This document shows, one piece after another, positions 32,279 to 39,893 of a DNA stretch of 64,000 bases. The notes under the pieces are model-generated. The model made no database searches. It saw only the letters and a program-made list of their open reading frames with translations, and was not told where the DNA came from. Within the stretch, counting starts at the first letter, position 1. Each line of letters starts with the position of its first letter. Source of the stretch: Tumebacillus amylolyticus (GTDB lineage Bacteria; Bacillota; Bacilli; Tumebacillales; Tumebacillaceae); the NCBI RefSeq assembly GCF_016722965.1, contig NZ_JAEQNB010000005.1:248001-312000 (forward strand). Direction: 5' to 3'. A program made the translations under genes and the position numbers.

Positions 32279-32977
32279 TTACGCCTGACGCACGGTGCGG
32301 CGCTCGATGCGCTTCTCAAACGCACCTTGAACCACGCGCTGTACGTACACGCTCGGCGTGTGGATGAAGTCCGGGTCGAGCGTGCCCACCGGCACGATCT
32401 CTTCGACTTCTGCGATCGTGATCGCACCCGCTGTCGCCATCATCGGGTTGAAGTTCTGGGTGGTCTTGCGGTAGATGAGGTTCCCCATCTCGTCGGCACG
32501 GAACGCTTTGACCAGCGAGAAATCGGCTTTCAGAGCCATTTCGAGGATGTATTCCTTGCCGTCGATGACACGGGTTTCCTTGCCTTCTGCAACCGGAGTG
32601 CCAACGCCCGCCGGGGTGAAGAACGCCGGAATGCCTGCGCCTCCTGCACGGCAACGCTCCGCCAGGGTGCCTTGCGGAACCAATTCGACTTCCAGTTCGC
32701 CGGAGAGGAATTGACGTTCGAATTCTTTGTTCTCGCCCACGTAGGAGGAGATCATTTTTTTGATTTGACGGTTTTGCAAGAGCAGACCGAGTCCCCAATC
32801 GTCGACGCCGCAGTTGTTGGAGATGACGGTGAGGTCTTTGACTCCCTTGTCACGCAATGCGAGGATGAGATTTTCCGGGATGCCGCAGAGACCGAATCCG
32901 CCAACCATGAGGGTTGCGCCGTCTTGGATGCCAGCGATGGCGTCCATCGCGCTTTGGTAGACTTTGTTGATTGCCAC
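32279..32977 (-). CDS. scoA: 3-oxoacid CoA-transferase subunit A
   Basis: A 232-residue alpha subunit. [14 protein letters not shown] near the N-terminus (about 27-40) is the glycine-rich CoA-binding loop of the family, and [20 protein letters not shown] lies near 113-132. AAGGAGG precedes the ATG. It is the first gene of the scoAB operon for acetoacetate or other short-chain 3-oxoacid use. Confidence 0.93.
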   Translation of the reverse strand: MAINKVYQSAMDAIAGIQDGATLMVGGFGLCGIPENLILALRDKGVKDLTVISNNCGVDDWGLGLLLQNRQIKKMISSYVGENKEFERQFLSGELEVELVPQGTLAERCRAGGAGIPAFFTPAGVGTPVAEGKETRVIDGKEYILEMALKADFSLVKAFRADEMGNLIYRKTTQNFNPMMATAGAITIAEVEEIVPVGTLDPDFIHTPSVYVQRVVQGAFEKRIERRTVRQA

Positions 32978-33063
32978 TGAGAGAAACCTCCTTCTATCTG
33001 CTACCTGTCCGCCCGAGCGAATGGTAGAGAATTACCACTGAAAATGCGTACATGCTAATTATA

Positions 33064-33105
33064 AGTAAAAACGCCCCCGGTGGAAACACCGAAGGCGCTT
33101 TTTTT
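33064..33105 (-). terminator. terminator after the Arg/Asn-rich protein
   Basis: A stem with CGGTG/CACCG inside GCGCC/GGGCG ends in TTTTTA on the minus strand, shortly after the stop at 33117. Confidence 0.75.
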
Positions 33106-33116
33106 GTGAGAATTGT

Positions 33117-33536
33117 CTAACCGCGACGGATGCGAATGAAGACGAGAACGTTGCCGCGAGAACGGATGAGAACGAACCCCGCGTTGCGCAGGCAGTTGGC
33201 AGCCGGAGCCACTCGTGCCCCGATTTGCAGGAATCGATCGCATTGACGAGCGTTGCCGATGATGGTGACGGACGTGATGCGGCGACCCCGATTCAACGTG
33301 CGGCGGAACGTGATCGTCACGATGTCAACTCGACGATTGCGACGACGACGACCCCGACCGTTGTTGTCAAAAATGTTGTCATCAAGAATACGGATGGAGT
33401 TGTTGTTGCTTTGACGGGTGATGGCGATTTGGTTTGCTTGTTGACGAAGGTTCCCCCCGATCGCGATCCCGTTTTGGCTGAGAGCTTGGCGGGTGATGGC
33501 GATGTTGGTATTGGTACGGTTGATGCGTACAGGCAT
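33117..33536 (-). CDS. Arg/Asn-rich protein, possible spore protein
   Basis: A 139-residue basic protein rich in Arg, Asn and Ile: MPVRINRTNTNIAITRQAL, DNNGRGRRRRNRRVD near the middle, and repeated ITxxRxxxN patterns. Such composition (Arg/Asn-rich with short repeats) occurs in small outer-coat and DNA-associated spore proteins, but no family is recognised. AAAAGGAGGTG precedes the ATG at 33536. It lies directly downstream of the GerP-like operon, separated by a terminator. Confidence 0.55.
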   Translation of the reverse strand: MPVRINRTNTNIAITRQALSQNGIAIGGNLRQQANQIAITRQSNNNSIRILDDNIFDNNGRGRRRRNRRVDIVTITFRRTLNRGRRITSVTIIGNARQCDRFLQIGARVAPAANCLRNAGFVLIRSRGNVLVFIRIRRG

Positions 33537-33622
33537 TGAACTTACACCTCCTTTTCTATTGCATACTTCTAAGAGATGCAAGCGGGCCAGCCACGGACAC
33601 GGACAAGTATGGAACTCCATGA

Positions 33623-33655
33623 AAAAAACGGCCGGTGTCCTCCTCCCGGCCGTTC
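33623..33655 (-). terminator. terminator of the gerP-like operon
   Basis: The stem AACGGCCGG/CCGGCCGTT is followed on the minus strand by T7, directly downstream of the short GerPC-like gene. Confidence 0.85.
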
Positions 33656-33656
33656 T

Positions 33657-33908
33657 CTAGTCCTTGGTCTTCTGCATTTCCAATTCAATCTGCTCCATGT
33701 CCTCCTCGGAGAGCGGGGCGTTGATCCCGATGTTCAACGTGCCACTCATCTCGTCGATGTGGAGAGAGTGGACGTGGTACACGACTTTTTTGATCCGAAG
33801 CGTTCGTTTCTTCTGCGCTTCAAGTTCGCGGCGGAGCGCTTCATTCTCGCACTGCAGGGCGAGGAGGCGTGCTTCCAGTGAGCGAATCGCTTCCCATACG
33901 TTCCACAC
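33657..33908 (-). CDS. short GerPC-like spore germination protein
   Basis: An 83-residue protein: a coiled-coil helix (WEAIRSLEARLLALQCENEAL), then KKVVYHVHSLHIDEMSGTLNIGI. B. subtilis GerPC is about 205 residues and starts with the same layout, a coiled coil followed by a strand pair ending in GTLNIGL; only that N-terminal part is present here. GTG 33908 lies 11 bases after AAAGGAGG and overlaps the previous gene by 68 bases in another frame. GerP proteins help germinants pass the coat. This is a truncated variant or a separate short family. Confidence 0.6.
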   Translation of the reverse strand: MWNVWEAIRSLEARLLALQCENEALRRELEAQKKRTLRIKKVVYHVHSLHIDEMSGTLNIGINAPLSEEDMEQIELEMQKTKD

Positions 33909-34038
33909 GAGTCTGTTCGCCTCCTTTGTCCTCCTTGCCGTGTCCTTTTGGGGTGACAATGAAGTTTTTGCCGACGTTGAGCAGCGCGTTGTCCATGCTG
34001 GTAATTTTCAGACTCTTCAAATCAAAATACACCTTCAT
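33841..34038 (-). CDS. GerP-type small protein (MKVYFDLKSLKI)
   Basis: A 65-residue protein with a GerPD/GerPA-like first half, MKVYFDLKSLKITSMDNALL then NVGKNFIV, giving the strand-turn-LN(I/V)G pattern of the family. The C-terminal 25 residues are Gly/Arg/Ser-rich and disordered. Its ATG overlaps the previous gene's stop by four bases (ATGA), and its own end overlaps the GerPC-like gene by 68 bases, an unusually long coupling. Confidence 0.55.
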   Translation of the reverse strand: MKVYFDLKSLKITSMDNALLNVGKNFIVTPKGHGKEDKGGEQTRVERMGSDSLTGSTPPRPAVRE

Positions 34039-34253
34039 TTGCTGATCGTGACTTTCTTGATGGGGAAGTCGTACACGTCGTTGTCTATTACTTCATATTT
34101 CGCCCCAAAAATCTCATTGTCGTCCCCTAGAATCTCACCGAGACCATAGTTCTGATTGGCTTTCGCACGGACAACGTTTTGTATACTTGGACCGATGCTC
34201 ATAAACGATTTGTCAAAGGTAGATACTTTCAAGAAATTCAAGTTGATTTGCAT
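34035..34253 (-). CDS. GerPA/GerPF-family small spore protein
   Basis: A 72-residue protein with the GerPA/PF layout: NLNFLKVSTFDKSFMSIGPS, a central NYGLGEILGD (Gly-x-Gly and Gly-Asp) and DNDVYDFPIK at the end, matching the DPDVVDQ-type ending of GerPA/PF. GAGGTG precedes the ATG at 34253. It lies four bases after its upstream paralogue in the same operon. Confidence 0.6.
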   Translation of the reverse strand: MQINLNFLKVSTFDKSFMSIGPSIQNVVRAKANQNYGLGEILGDDNEIFGAKYEVIDNDVYDFPIKKVTISK

Positions 34254-34257
34254 GGTT

Positions 34258-34503
34258 TCACCTCTGCAAACTGGGGAGTTGTGTAATCGAAACATCGCGG
34301 GAAGGCAAATCCATCACATCCGGGTCGTCGACCCTTGTTTTCACGTTGCGTTGACGGTTGGAGTCTCCGATGATTTGCCCATACCCTTGATTGAATTTTG
34401 CATTGTTTTTCCAGTCATGCAACAAGTTCTGCCCCACGTTGAGAGCCGAGGCGTTTTCTACGTTGTTGACTTTGATGCTGATGATGTTGATCGTAAACGC
34501 CAT
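34258..34503 (-). CDS. GerPA/GerPF-family small spore protein
   Basis: An 81-residue protein, first in a four-gene operon. SIKVNNVENASALNVGQNLL, then QGYGQIIGDSN, then DDPDVMDLPS match the SxxLNxG, GxGxxxGD and DPDxxD features of GerPA/PF proteins, the putative coat proteins needed for germinant access. Divergent from the Hsp20 gene. The ribosome site GGGGG is close to the ATG at 34503. Confidence 0.65.
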   Translation of the reverse strand: MAFTINIISIKVNNVENASALNVGQNLLHDWKNNAKFNQGYGQIIGDSNRQRNVKTRVDDPDVMDLPSRDVSITQLPSLQR

Positions 34504-34629
34504 CTCGGAACCCCCCTTTCTGCCCGTTTCCTACAGCCTATGTGCAAGCGCCCATCGAGGTGACACGTCACTTCTCTTGGGTTCCAAGCATAAAGTACGA
34601 TAACAGAACGACAAGGGGGGACGATCTGA

Positions 34630-35139
34630 ATGAAGGGCCGTGACCTGAAAAAGTGGGAAAATCAAGCCCGACGCTTCTTTGGCGACGATTTCTGGGAAGA
34701 TATCATTTCCGTGTTGCCGGATGCAGACCAGCCCTTACCTCAACGCACCAACTCTGGAAGTACCCCTCAACCTCAGAAAAGCTCCGGTCCTCGCCCCCAA
34801 ACCCCCGGTCAACCGGCCGTTGATGTATACAAGACGGAAAAGCAGTTCCTCGTCCTCGTCGAACTACCCGGTCTTCACAACGTCGACCAGATCGACGTCT
34901 ACATGCACGGCAGTCAACTCATCGTCAGCGGAACTGTCGCTCGCCGGTTCTCTCAACATCAAACGCTCCATAGCGAGCGATTCCACGGTGACTTCAGACG
35001 AGTCATTCCCTTGCAGGAACCCATCGAAGAAGAAAAAATTGAAGCCCGGTACGTCCAAGGAATTTTGGAGATCCGCTTGCCGTTCCGTCCACGGACCAAA
35101 GGGCAAAAGAAGCGAATACGCATCGACACCGATCCATAA
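34630..35139 (+). CDS. Hsp20/alpha-crystallin small heat-shock protein
   Basis: A 169-residue protein. Residues 1-62 are a disordered Pro/Gln/Ser-rich N-terminal arm after an amphipathic helix (WENQARRFFGDDFWEDI). Residues 63-155 are an alpha-crystallin domain with AVDVYKTEKQFLVLVELPGL, FHGDFRRVIPLQEPI and VQGILEIRLPF, the usual last strands. A basic C-terminus replaces the classical IxI tail. It lies divergent from the GerP-like operon, and B. subtilis has a spore-coat Hsp20 member (CotM), so a spore role is plausible. GGGGGG precedes the ATG. Confidence 0.82.
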   Translation: MKGRDLKKWENQARRFFGDDFWEDIISVLPDADQPLPQRTNSGSTPQPQKSSGPRPQTPGQPAVDVYKTEKQFLVLVELPGLHNVDQIDVYMHGSQLIVSGTVARRFSQHQTLHSERFHGDFRRVIPLQEPIEEEKIEARYVQGILEIRLPFRPRTKGQKKRIRIDTDP

Positions 35140-35177
35140 AAAAATCGTCGGGGCATGAGCCTACCGACGATTTTTTC
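35137..35177. terminator. bidirectional terminator
   Basis: The stem AATCGTCGG/CCGACGATT with A7 and T6 on the two sides serves the Hsp20 gene and the convergent GerP-like gene. Confidence 0.85.
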
Positions 35178-35190
35178 GTTTGATCGCGAG

Positions 35191-35412
35191 TTAGATGACG
35201 CTGCTGTGATTGATCGGTTGGTCAACCGCATCCTGATCGTAGACGAGGGTAGTGAATCCAAACTGTGCATCTCCGTCACCGTTGACCTCACCCGAGCCGT
35301 AGTTCTGCTTGCTGTACCCGTTCCAATCCTGTAGGAAAAGCGGACCTATATTGAGGTACCCCTTGTCAAAGACGTTCACTTTAACCGCTAATACGTTAAT
35401 GCCACCAATCAT
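35191..35412 (-). CDS. GerPA/GerPF-family small spore protein
   Basis: A 73-residue protein (MIGGINVLAVKVNVFDKGYLNIGP) with NYGSGEVNGDGD and DQDAVDQPI, matching the LNIG, GxGxxxGD and D-DxVDQ features of GerPA/PF. The ATG at 35412 lies nine bases after GGAGG; an earlier ATG at 35418 is possible. The long frame to 35586 crosses tRNA-Phe and a terminator and is rejected. A fourth GerPA/PF-type copy in 2.5 kb. Confidence 0.65.
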   Translation of the reverse strand: MIGGINVLAVKVNVFDKGYLNIGPLFLQDWNGYSKQNYGSGEVNGDGDAQFGFTTLVYDQDAVDQPINHSSVI

Positions 35413-35445
35413 GACCATCGCCCTCCTCTGTGGGTAGGATACGCC

Positions 35446-35477
35446 AAAAAAGCGCCGTGTGTGCAACCACGGCGCTT
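35446..35477 (-). terminator. terminator of tRNA operon B
   Basis: The stem AGCGCCGTG/CACGGCGCT is followed by T6 on the minus strand, 50 bases after tRNA-Phe. Confidence 0.85.
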
Positions 35478-35525
35478 CAAAAACACTCTCATGTGCTGAT
35501 AGGCTCGAACACTTAAGGATGAATC

Positions 35526-35601
35526 TGGTGGCTCGGGACGGAGTCGAACCGCCGACACGTGGATTTTCAGTCCACTGCTCTACCAACTGAGCTACCGAGC
35601 C
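35526..35601 (-). tRNA. tRNA-Phe (anticodon GAA)
   Basis: Acceptor GGCTCGG/CCGAGCC, anticodon loop CT-GAA-AA and encoded CCA; the last gene of tRNA operon B. Confidence 0.95.
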
Positions 35602-35607
35602 AAAACA

Positions 35608-35683
35608 TGGTGCCTTTTACCGGAATCGAACCGATGACCTCATCCTTACCATGGATGCGCTCTACCTACTGAGCTAAAAAGGC
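35608..35683 (-). tRNA. tRNA-Thr (anticodon GGT)
   Basis: Acceptor GCCTTTT/AAAAGGC, anticodon loop AT-GGT-AA, T-loop TTCGATT and encoded CCA. Confidence 0.93.
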
Positions 35684-35684
35684 A

Positions 35685-35760
35685 TGGTGGAGAATAGCGG
35701 ATTCGAACCGCTGACCCCCTGCTTGCAAGGCAGGTGCTCTACCAACTGAGCTAATCCCCC
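35685..35760 (-). tRNA. tRNA-Ala (anticodon TGC)
   Basis: Acceptor GGGGGAT/ATTCTCC with G-U pairs, anticodon loop CT-TGC-AA and encoded CCA. Confidence 0.95.
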
Positions 35761-35768
35761 AAAAAACA

Positions 35769-35853
35769 TGGTGCGGTCGAGAAGACTCGAACTTCCACGG
35801 GGAAACCCCACACGCCCCTCAAGCGTGCGCGTCTGCCATTCCGCCACGACCGC
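35769..35853 (-). tRNA. tRNA-Leu (anticodon GAG), second copy
   Basis: Identical to the tRNA-Leu at 31153, with the same long variable arm and encoded CCA. With tRNA-Lys it repeats part of operon A. Confidence 0.95.
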
Positions 35854-35876
35854 ATATTGAATAGAAAGGAAAAAAA

Positions 35877-35952
35877 TGGTGAGCCATGAAGGACTTGAAC
35901 CTTCGACACCCTGATTAAAAGTCAGGTGCTCTACCAACTGAGCTAATGGCTC
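35877..35952 (-). tRNA. tRNA-Lys (anticodon TTT), second copy
   Basis: Identical to the tRNA-Lys at 31337; the first tRNA of operon B. Confidence 0.95.
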
Positions 35953-35994
35953 GTGATCTCACCGTCTGCCGTGTAACTCGTGGCGACAGATAGT

Positions 35995-36024
35995 AATATA
36001 TCACGAGCCTAGGAAGTTATGCAA
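35995..36024 (-). promoter_or_regulatory. promoter of tRNA operon B
   Basis: On the minus strand TTGCAT, 18 bases, TATATT. The -35 lies inside the 3' end of pabC. Promoter and leader are homologous to operon A (31495-31523). Confidence 0.65.
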
Positions 36025-36897
36025 CCCTTTTGCGGCAGGTACCTTTTGGGAGAGTTTCCGGTCCCACTTTCTGATCAGAAGTTGCGTAATCGGGCCGGGC
36101 GTTCCGGTGTAGATCGGAGTTTTCTCTATAGAGACGGCAGGCAGAATTCCGACGACCGAAGAGGTGGTGAAGGCTTCCGTAGCTTGGGTGAGATCGTTGA
36201 GCGTGAAGCGATGTTCCCGAGTCGGGATGCCGCGTTCACGGACGGTTTCCAGCACCCAAGCGCGTGTGACGCCGGGCAAGATCCCCGTTTCAGCGCTCGG
36301 TGTCCAAAGTTCACCATGCACGACGAAAAATAGATTGCTCACCGCACCCTCCGCCACAAAACCGTCGTGCGTCAACTGAATGCCCTCTCCCCCGCCGCGA
36401 GCTTCAAGCTCTGCATACGCAAGCAGGGAGTTCAAGTAGTTCAGCGACTTCACGCGCACAGTTGTTTCCGGCGTACTACGGCGTGTTTCGAGGAGGAGCA
36501 GGTCACGACCTCGTTGGTAGGTTTCTGCGGGAGGCAACACCAACGGTTTCACATAAATGACGAGCGTCGGTGTCTCGCACGTTTTGCCACTCGGCCCTAG
36601 TTGACCTGGACCGCGTGTGACTGTGAGGCGGACGTAGGCTTCGTCAAGTTCGAGCTCGTTGGCGCGGACGGTTTGAAAGACAAGGTCGTGGAGCTCGTCA
36701 GAGGACCACGGCATTTTTTGCTGAAGAGCTTGACAAGACTCCGCCAGCCGCAGATAATGCGCGTCCCAGAACATCGGACGTCCACCGACCGTGCGCATCG
36801 TCTCAAAAAGCCCCGCTCCATATAAAAATCCGTGGTCGAGCACGGAGACGTTTGCGCGTTCAATAGGAAGTATCTCTCCATTTAGACAGACGTACAT
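36001..36897 (-). CDS. pabC: 4-amino-4-deoxychorismate lyase
   Basis: A 298-residue PLP enzyme of fold type IV, which releases pyruvate from aminodeoxychorismate to give p-aminobenzoate for folate. Family signs: [33 protein letters not shown], the PLP Lys in [16 protein letters not shown] and [10 protein letters not shown] near 194-203. Branched-chain aminotransferases are close relatives, but pairing with pabA supports PabC. The ATG at 36897 lies inside the end of pabA (16-base overlap), so the two are coupled. pabB is not in the window. Confidence 0.87.
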   Translation of the reverse strand: MYVCLNGEILPIERANVSVLDHGFLYGAGLFETMRTVGGRPMFWDAHYLRLAESCQALQQKMPWSSDELHDLVFQTVRANELELDEAYVRLTVTRGPGQLGPSGKTCETPTLVIYVKPLVLPPAETYQRGRDLLLLETRRSTPETTVRVKSLNYLNSLLAYAELEARGGGEGIQLTHDGFVAEGAVSNLFFVVHGELWTPSAETGILPGVTRAWVLETVRERGIPTREHRFTLNDLTQATEAFTTSSVVGILPAVSIEKTPIYTGTPGPITQLLIRKWDRKLSQKVPAAKGLHNFLGS

Positions 36898-37469
36898 ACG
36901 AGCCCCGCCTGTTCGATGAAATTGCGCAGCATGAGTTTGCCATGTTCGGTGAGGATCGCTTCCGGGTGGAACTGAACACCCTCCACGGCGAGCTCGCGAT
37001 GGCGAATCCCCATAATCTCGCCCTCTGCGGTCCACGCAGAAATTTCAAAGCAGTCCGGCAACGTCTCGCGCTCCACGATCAAGGAATGATACCGGCAAGC
37101 GGTCAACGGACTCCCCAACTCGTGAAAAATCGTCCGTGCGTCGTGATGCACCGGCGATGTTTTTCCATGCATCAAACGCTCGGCATGCACAACCTTCCCG
37201 CCGAACGCCTGCGCGATGGCTTGGTGCCCGAGGCAGACGCCGAGCACGGGAATTCGCCCGGCAAAGTGACGGATCGCTTCTAAGGAAATGCCCGCTTCAT
37301 TGGGCGAACAAGGCCCCGGCGAGATCACGAGCACGCGGGGGTTGAGAGCTTCGATTTCAGCGATGGTAATCTCGTCGTTGCGCCGAACGAGCAGCTCATG
37401 GCCCATTTCGGTGAGATATTGGACGAGGTTGTAGACGAAACTGTCGTAGTTATCAATCATGAGAATCAC
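36882..37469 (-). CDS. pabA: aminodeoxychorismate/anthranilate synthase glutaminase subunit
   Basis: A 195-residue class I glutamine amidotransferase. [16 protein letters not shown] at the start, [10 protein letters not shown], the catalytic Cys in [15 protein letters not shown] and the His/Glu pair in [10 protein letters not shown] are all present. It supplies ammonia to PabB or TrpE; in Bacillus one glutaminase serves both. GTG 37469 is preferred, 11 bases after AGGAG; the in-frame ATG three codons later is too distant. The upstream frame to 37661 is not supported by a ribosome site. Confidence 0.88.
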   Translation of the reverse strand: MILMIDNYDSFVYNLVQYLTEMGHELLVRRNDEITIAEIEALNPRVLVISPGPCSPNEAGISLEAIRHFAGRIPVLGVCLGHQAIAQAFGGKVVHAERLMHGKTSPVHHDARTIFHELGSPLTACRYHSLIVERETLPDCFEISAWTAEGEIMGIRHRELAVEGVQFHPEAILTEHGKLMLRNFIEQAGLVCTSV

Positions 37470-37556
37470 AGATGGAAACGCTCCTCTCGGCAGGTAAAAA
37501 CTGAGCGGCAAGTGAAAACGACGATACGGAAATAGTAACGTCGTGAGGTGAACTCG

Positions 37557-38219
37557 ATGAACATCCTCCGGAAAACAGGTGTCGTTACGCTGATCACGGC
37601 CATTCTCTTTCATCCTATACTCGTCATGGCCGCCGTCCCCGACGTAGAAATGATACCACAAAAACCGGATTTGCCCACGGGCTGTGAAGTAGCTTCCCTC
37701 ACCATGCTGTTGCGCTGGGCCGGTTGGGAAGTCTCAAAAAACGAAGTGGCCGGCTGGGTGAAGCGACAACCGCCCCCGTATCAACGCCATGGAATTTGGT
37801 ATGGCGGCGATCCGCATCTTGGGTTTGTCGGATCGCCTTTTTCCAAAAACGGGTATGGTGTCTACCATGAACCGATCTTTCAAATTTTGCAAAAAAAAGA
37901 GCCCAATCGGGCGTTCGATCTAAGCGGTCAAAGGTTTGGCGAAGTGCTCAAAGCGACGGACCACGGCAGCCCTGTGATGACGTGGGTGACGATTGGCTTA
38001 GCGGAGCCGCACGATGCACAGACGTGGAGAGCGAGCAACGGCAAGACCATTCATTGGAGGACGCCTGAGCACGCCACGGTGGTCACGGGGTATACGCCGA
38101 CGAAGGTTTTGGTGCATGATCCGTTGACCGGACGACGTGAGCAGTACCCGAGAGCTCTGTTTCAAAAACGCTGGGAGCAGATGGGGCAGCAGGCTGTCGG
38201 GTTGTGGCAGGAAGATTGA
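37557..38219 (+). CDS. secreted C39-like papain-fold protein
   Basis: A 220-residue exported protein with signal peptide [19 protein letters not shown] peptidase_C39_2-type domain follows: Cys in [17 protein letters not shown] (nucleophile and helix), and the His/Asp region [21 protein letters not shown], with Asp in HDPL. These proteins are papain-like cysteine peptidases or inactive relatives, outside the cell. ATG 37557 lies six bases after GAGGTG. It is divergent from pabA and followed by its own terminator. Confidence 0.8.
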   Translation: MNILRKTGVVTLITAILFHPILVMAAVPDVEMIPQKPDLPTGCEVASLTMLLRWAGWEVSKNEVAGWVKRQPPPYQRHGIWYGGDPHLGFVGSPFSKNGYGVYHEPIFQILQKKEPNRAFDLSGQRFGEVLKATDHGSPVMTWVTIGLAEPHDAQTWRASNGKTIHWRTPEHATVVTGYTPTKVLVHDPLTGRREQYPRALFQKRWEQMGQQAVGLWQED

Positions 38220-38250
38220 AAAAACGCCTCTTGATGGAGGCGTTTTTTTA
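38219..38250 (+). terminator. terminator of the C39-like gene
   Basis: The stem ACGCCTC/GAGGCGT with T7 lies immediately after the stop codon. Confidence 0.85.
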
Positions 38251-38253
38251 TGT

Positions 38254-38290
38254 TGGTGGCCGGAGTGTTGAACCCGCTCCCAGAGGGGTT
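38254..38290 (-). other. possible tRNA 3'-end remnant
   Basis: On the minus strand the segment reads GGGTTCAACACTCCGGCCACCA, similar to a T-arm, acceptor end and CCA of a tRNA, but the T-stem pairing is poor. It lies just upstream of an AT-rich lectin gene. The call is weak. Confidence 0.25.
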
Positions 38291-38349
38291 TCTGTGAAAC
38301 TCACACCATTAAATACAATCAAAATAGTAGATTATTCATCACAAAATAA

Positions 38350-38378
38350 TTGACGTGAAAAATATAACATGTTACCAT
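38350..38378 (+). promoter_or_regulatory. promoter of the lectin gene
   Basis: TTGACG, 17 bases, TACCAT in an AT-rich stretch, 46 bases before the ATG of the secreted lectin. Confidence 0.5.
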
Positions 38379-38424
38379 TTTAATAGAAAAACAAAATTGT
38401 TGTTCTTTAAAGGAGGAATTATCT

Positions 38425-38985
38425 ATGAAAAAGTCTGTGAAAATGGCTTGTTTTGCGTTCCTTGCGCTATCCGTGCTTCAGATCCCCGCTGCCTCTTCTG
38501 CCTTTGCATCGGACACTCTCCACCCTGGCGAAACTCTTTCGAATAACGGAATGTTAGTATCCGCTGATGGTAGATTTGCTCTCGACATGCAGTCGGATGG
38601 GAATCTGGATCTTTATAATAACGGTAATGCTCTTTGGTCTTCCCACACCAATGGCGCTTGGTACAACCCGAACCCTTTCTACAGCCCTTTTTCCACTGAT
38701 CCGTCTATGTACGTCTACGCACAATTCACCGTATGGGCTCAGGTATTAAGACTCGACAACTCCGGAGTTCTTCGTATCACAGATGCCGGAAACACACATA
38801 CGTTTTGGGTGGCAGATACCAATACATGGATGACGAACTGGTACCATCCGCCGATGATCAAGCCTACTGGCCTCGTCGGTGACACGCTGATCGTTCAAAG
38901 TGATGGGAATTGTGTTCTGTATGACACAGTTCACGGTGGGGGCTCTTGGATGCCTGTCTGGGCTACCAATACCGGTGGACGATAA
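38425..38985 (+). CDS. secreted bulb-type (B-lectin) domain protein
   Basis: A 186-residue exported protein with signal peptide (MKKSVKMACFAFLALSVLQIPAASSAFAS). Two copies of the mannose-binding bulb-lectin motif are visible, MQSDGNLDLYNNGNALWSS (about 55-73) and QSDGNCVLYD near 152-161, both matching QxDxNxVxY. The domain recalls monocot mannose lectins and LlpA-like bacteriocins, so it could bind polysaccharide or kill related bacteria; no catalytic domain is present. AAAGGAGG precedes the ATG and a terminator follows. Confidence 0.78.
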   Translation: MKKSVKMACFAFLALSVLQIPAASSAFASDTLHPGETLSNNGMLVSADGRFALDMQSDGNLDLYNNGNALWSSHTNGAWYNPNPFYSPFSTDPSMYVYAQFTVWAQVLRLDNSGVLRITDAGNTHTFWVADTNTWMTNWYHPPMIKPTGLVGDTLIVQSDGNCVLYDTVHGGGSWMPVWATNTGGR

Positions 38986-39013
38986 AAAAAGAACCACGGT
39001 TGCTATGCGGCCG

Positions 39014-39052
39014 GAAGATGACTTCTGATTTGATCAGGAGTCATCTTTTTTA
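39014..39052 (+). terminator. terminator of the lectin gene
   Basis: The stem AAGATGACTTCTGAT/ATCAGGAGTCATCTT is followed by T6. Confidence 0.8.
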
Positions 39053-39105
39053 TGACCAGTGAATTCGTATGCTTCTTACAAGAAAATACTTCAATTAAGC
39101 CCGGA

Positions 39106-39146
39106 CAAAAAAGCCCCCGTCTCCTAAAACGTCGAGGGCTTTTTTA
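39106..39146 (-). terminator. terminator of the 45-aa protein gene
   Basis: A stem with AAAAGCCC/GGGCTTTT has an A-run on the left; on the minus strand it ends in T6, about 20 bases after the stop at 39168. Confidence 0.75.
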
Positions 39147-39167
39147 TGACCTTCGAAAAAACCTCTA

Positions 39168-39305
39168 TCACTTCTCCACAGTCTCACTCTCTTGCTCCAC
39201 CGGCTCTGCCCGTGTGAAAAAGTAAACAAACGTCGCGAGGAAAATTCCCATCGCGTAGACGGTTCCTTTCGACGGCTTAATGGTTGGCAAGTTGAAAAGT
39301 GCCAT
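39168..39305 (-). CDS. single-pass small membrane protein (45 aa)
   Basis: A 45-residue ORF: MALFNLPTIKPSKGTVYAMG, one helix (IFLATFVYFF), then an acidic tail (EPVEQESETVEK). GGAGAAGGTG before the ATG and a terminator after the stop support a real gene, too short for most predictors. Its 5' end lies 20 bases from the stop of the next gene upstream on the same strand, so the two are probably one transcript. Function unknown. Confidence 0.6.
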   Translation of the reverse strand: MALFNLPTIKPSKGTVYAMGIFLATFVYFFTRAEPVEQESETVEK

Positions 39306-39325
39306 CTGAGATCACCTTCTCCTAT

Positions 39326-39757
39326 TTAAAGGGGTCGTGCTTTGCATTTTTGGGCTACATGGTCTTTGTAGATGGAGAAAAAGTTCTGGGTTTCGAGCGG
39401 ATAAGCCGCCGTGCGCTTGGCTTCTCCAAACGGGGGTCCGCTGATGACGATGGTGAAGTGGTTCGCCGTAATAAGCGTCCCAACCACATTGACCTGATCT
39501 GTAATCAGAAGAAACGCAGCAATAAGATCCACCAAGTCAATCACAACATTCGCACCCGGCACCCCTTGCACACCCACCGATCGTTGCGCTCCCGTGATCG
39601 GCCCGAACAACGAGATGGAAAACCCTCCCCCTTGAAAAAAGAACACTCCACCAATGGTGATCTGACCAGTTAGGAGTAAAACGACCGTTATCACATCAAG
39701 CGAACGATAGACAGTTTGTATGGGATTGCGAGCTCCGGTGTTGTCCTTTCTGATCAT
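39326..39757 (-). CDS. membrane-associated protein with an internal duplication
   Basis: A 143-residue protein built from two similar halves: SLDVITVVLLLTGQITIGGVF followed by FSISLFGP, and LVDLIAAFLLITDQVNVVGTL followed by FTIVISGP. Each is a hydrophobic stretch, LLxTxQ, a turn and an IS-GP strand. GAGAGGTG precedes the ATG at 39757. The C-terminus (QNFFSIYKDHVAQKCKARP) is basic. The family is not recognised; possibly a spore or envelope protein. It is transcribed with the 45-residue protein downstream. Confidence 0.55.
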   Translation of the reverse strand: MIRKDNTGARNPIQTVYRSLDVITVVLLLTGQITIGGVFFFQGGGFSISLFGPITGAQRSVGVQGVPGANVVIDLVDLIAAFLLITDQVNVVGTLITANHFTIVISGPPFGEAKRTAAYPLETQNFFSIYKDHVAQKCKARPL

Positions 39758-39893
39758 GTGCTCACCTCTCTCACATTTCAAACTATTCAGAAGGTAGGAA
39801 AAACGCTCTAGGTGAACCTCCAAATAACCCCCGCAAATATCCATTAATATGGTAAGATGGGGTTGGGAATTATACTCAGTAGGAGGAACTCAT

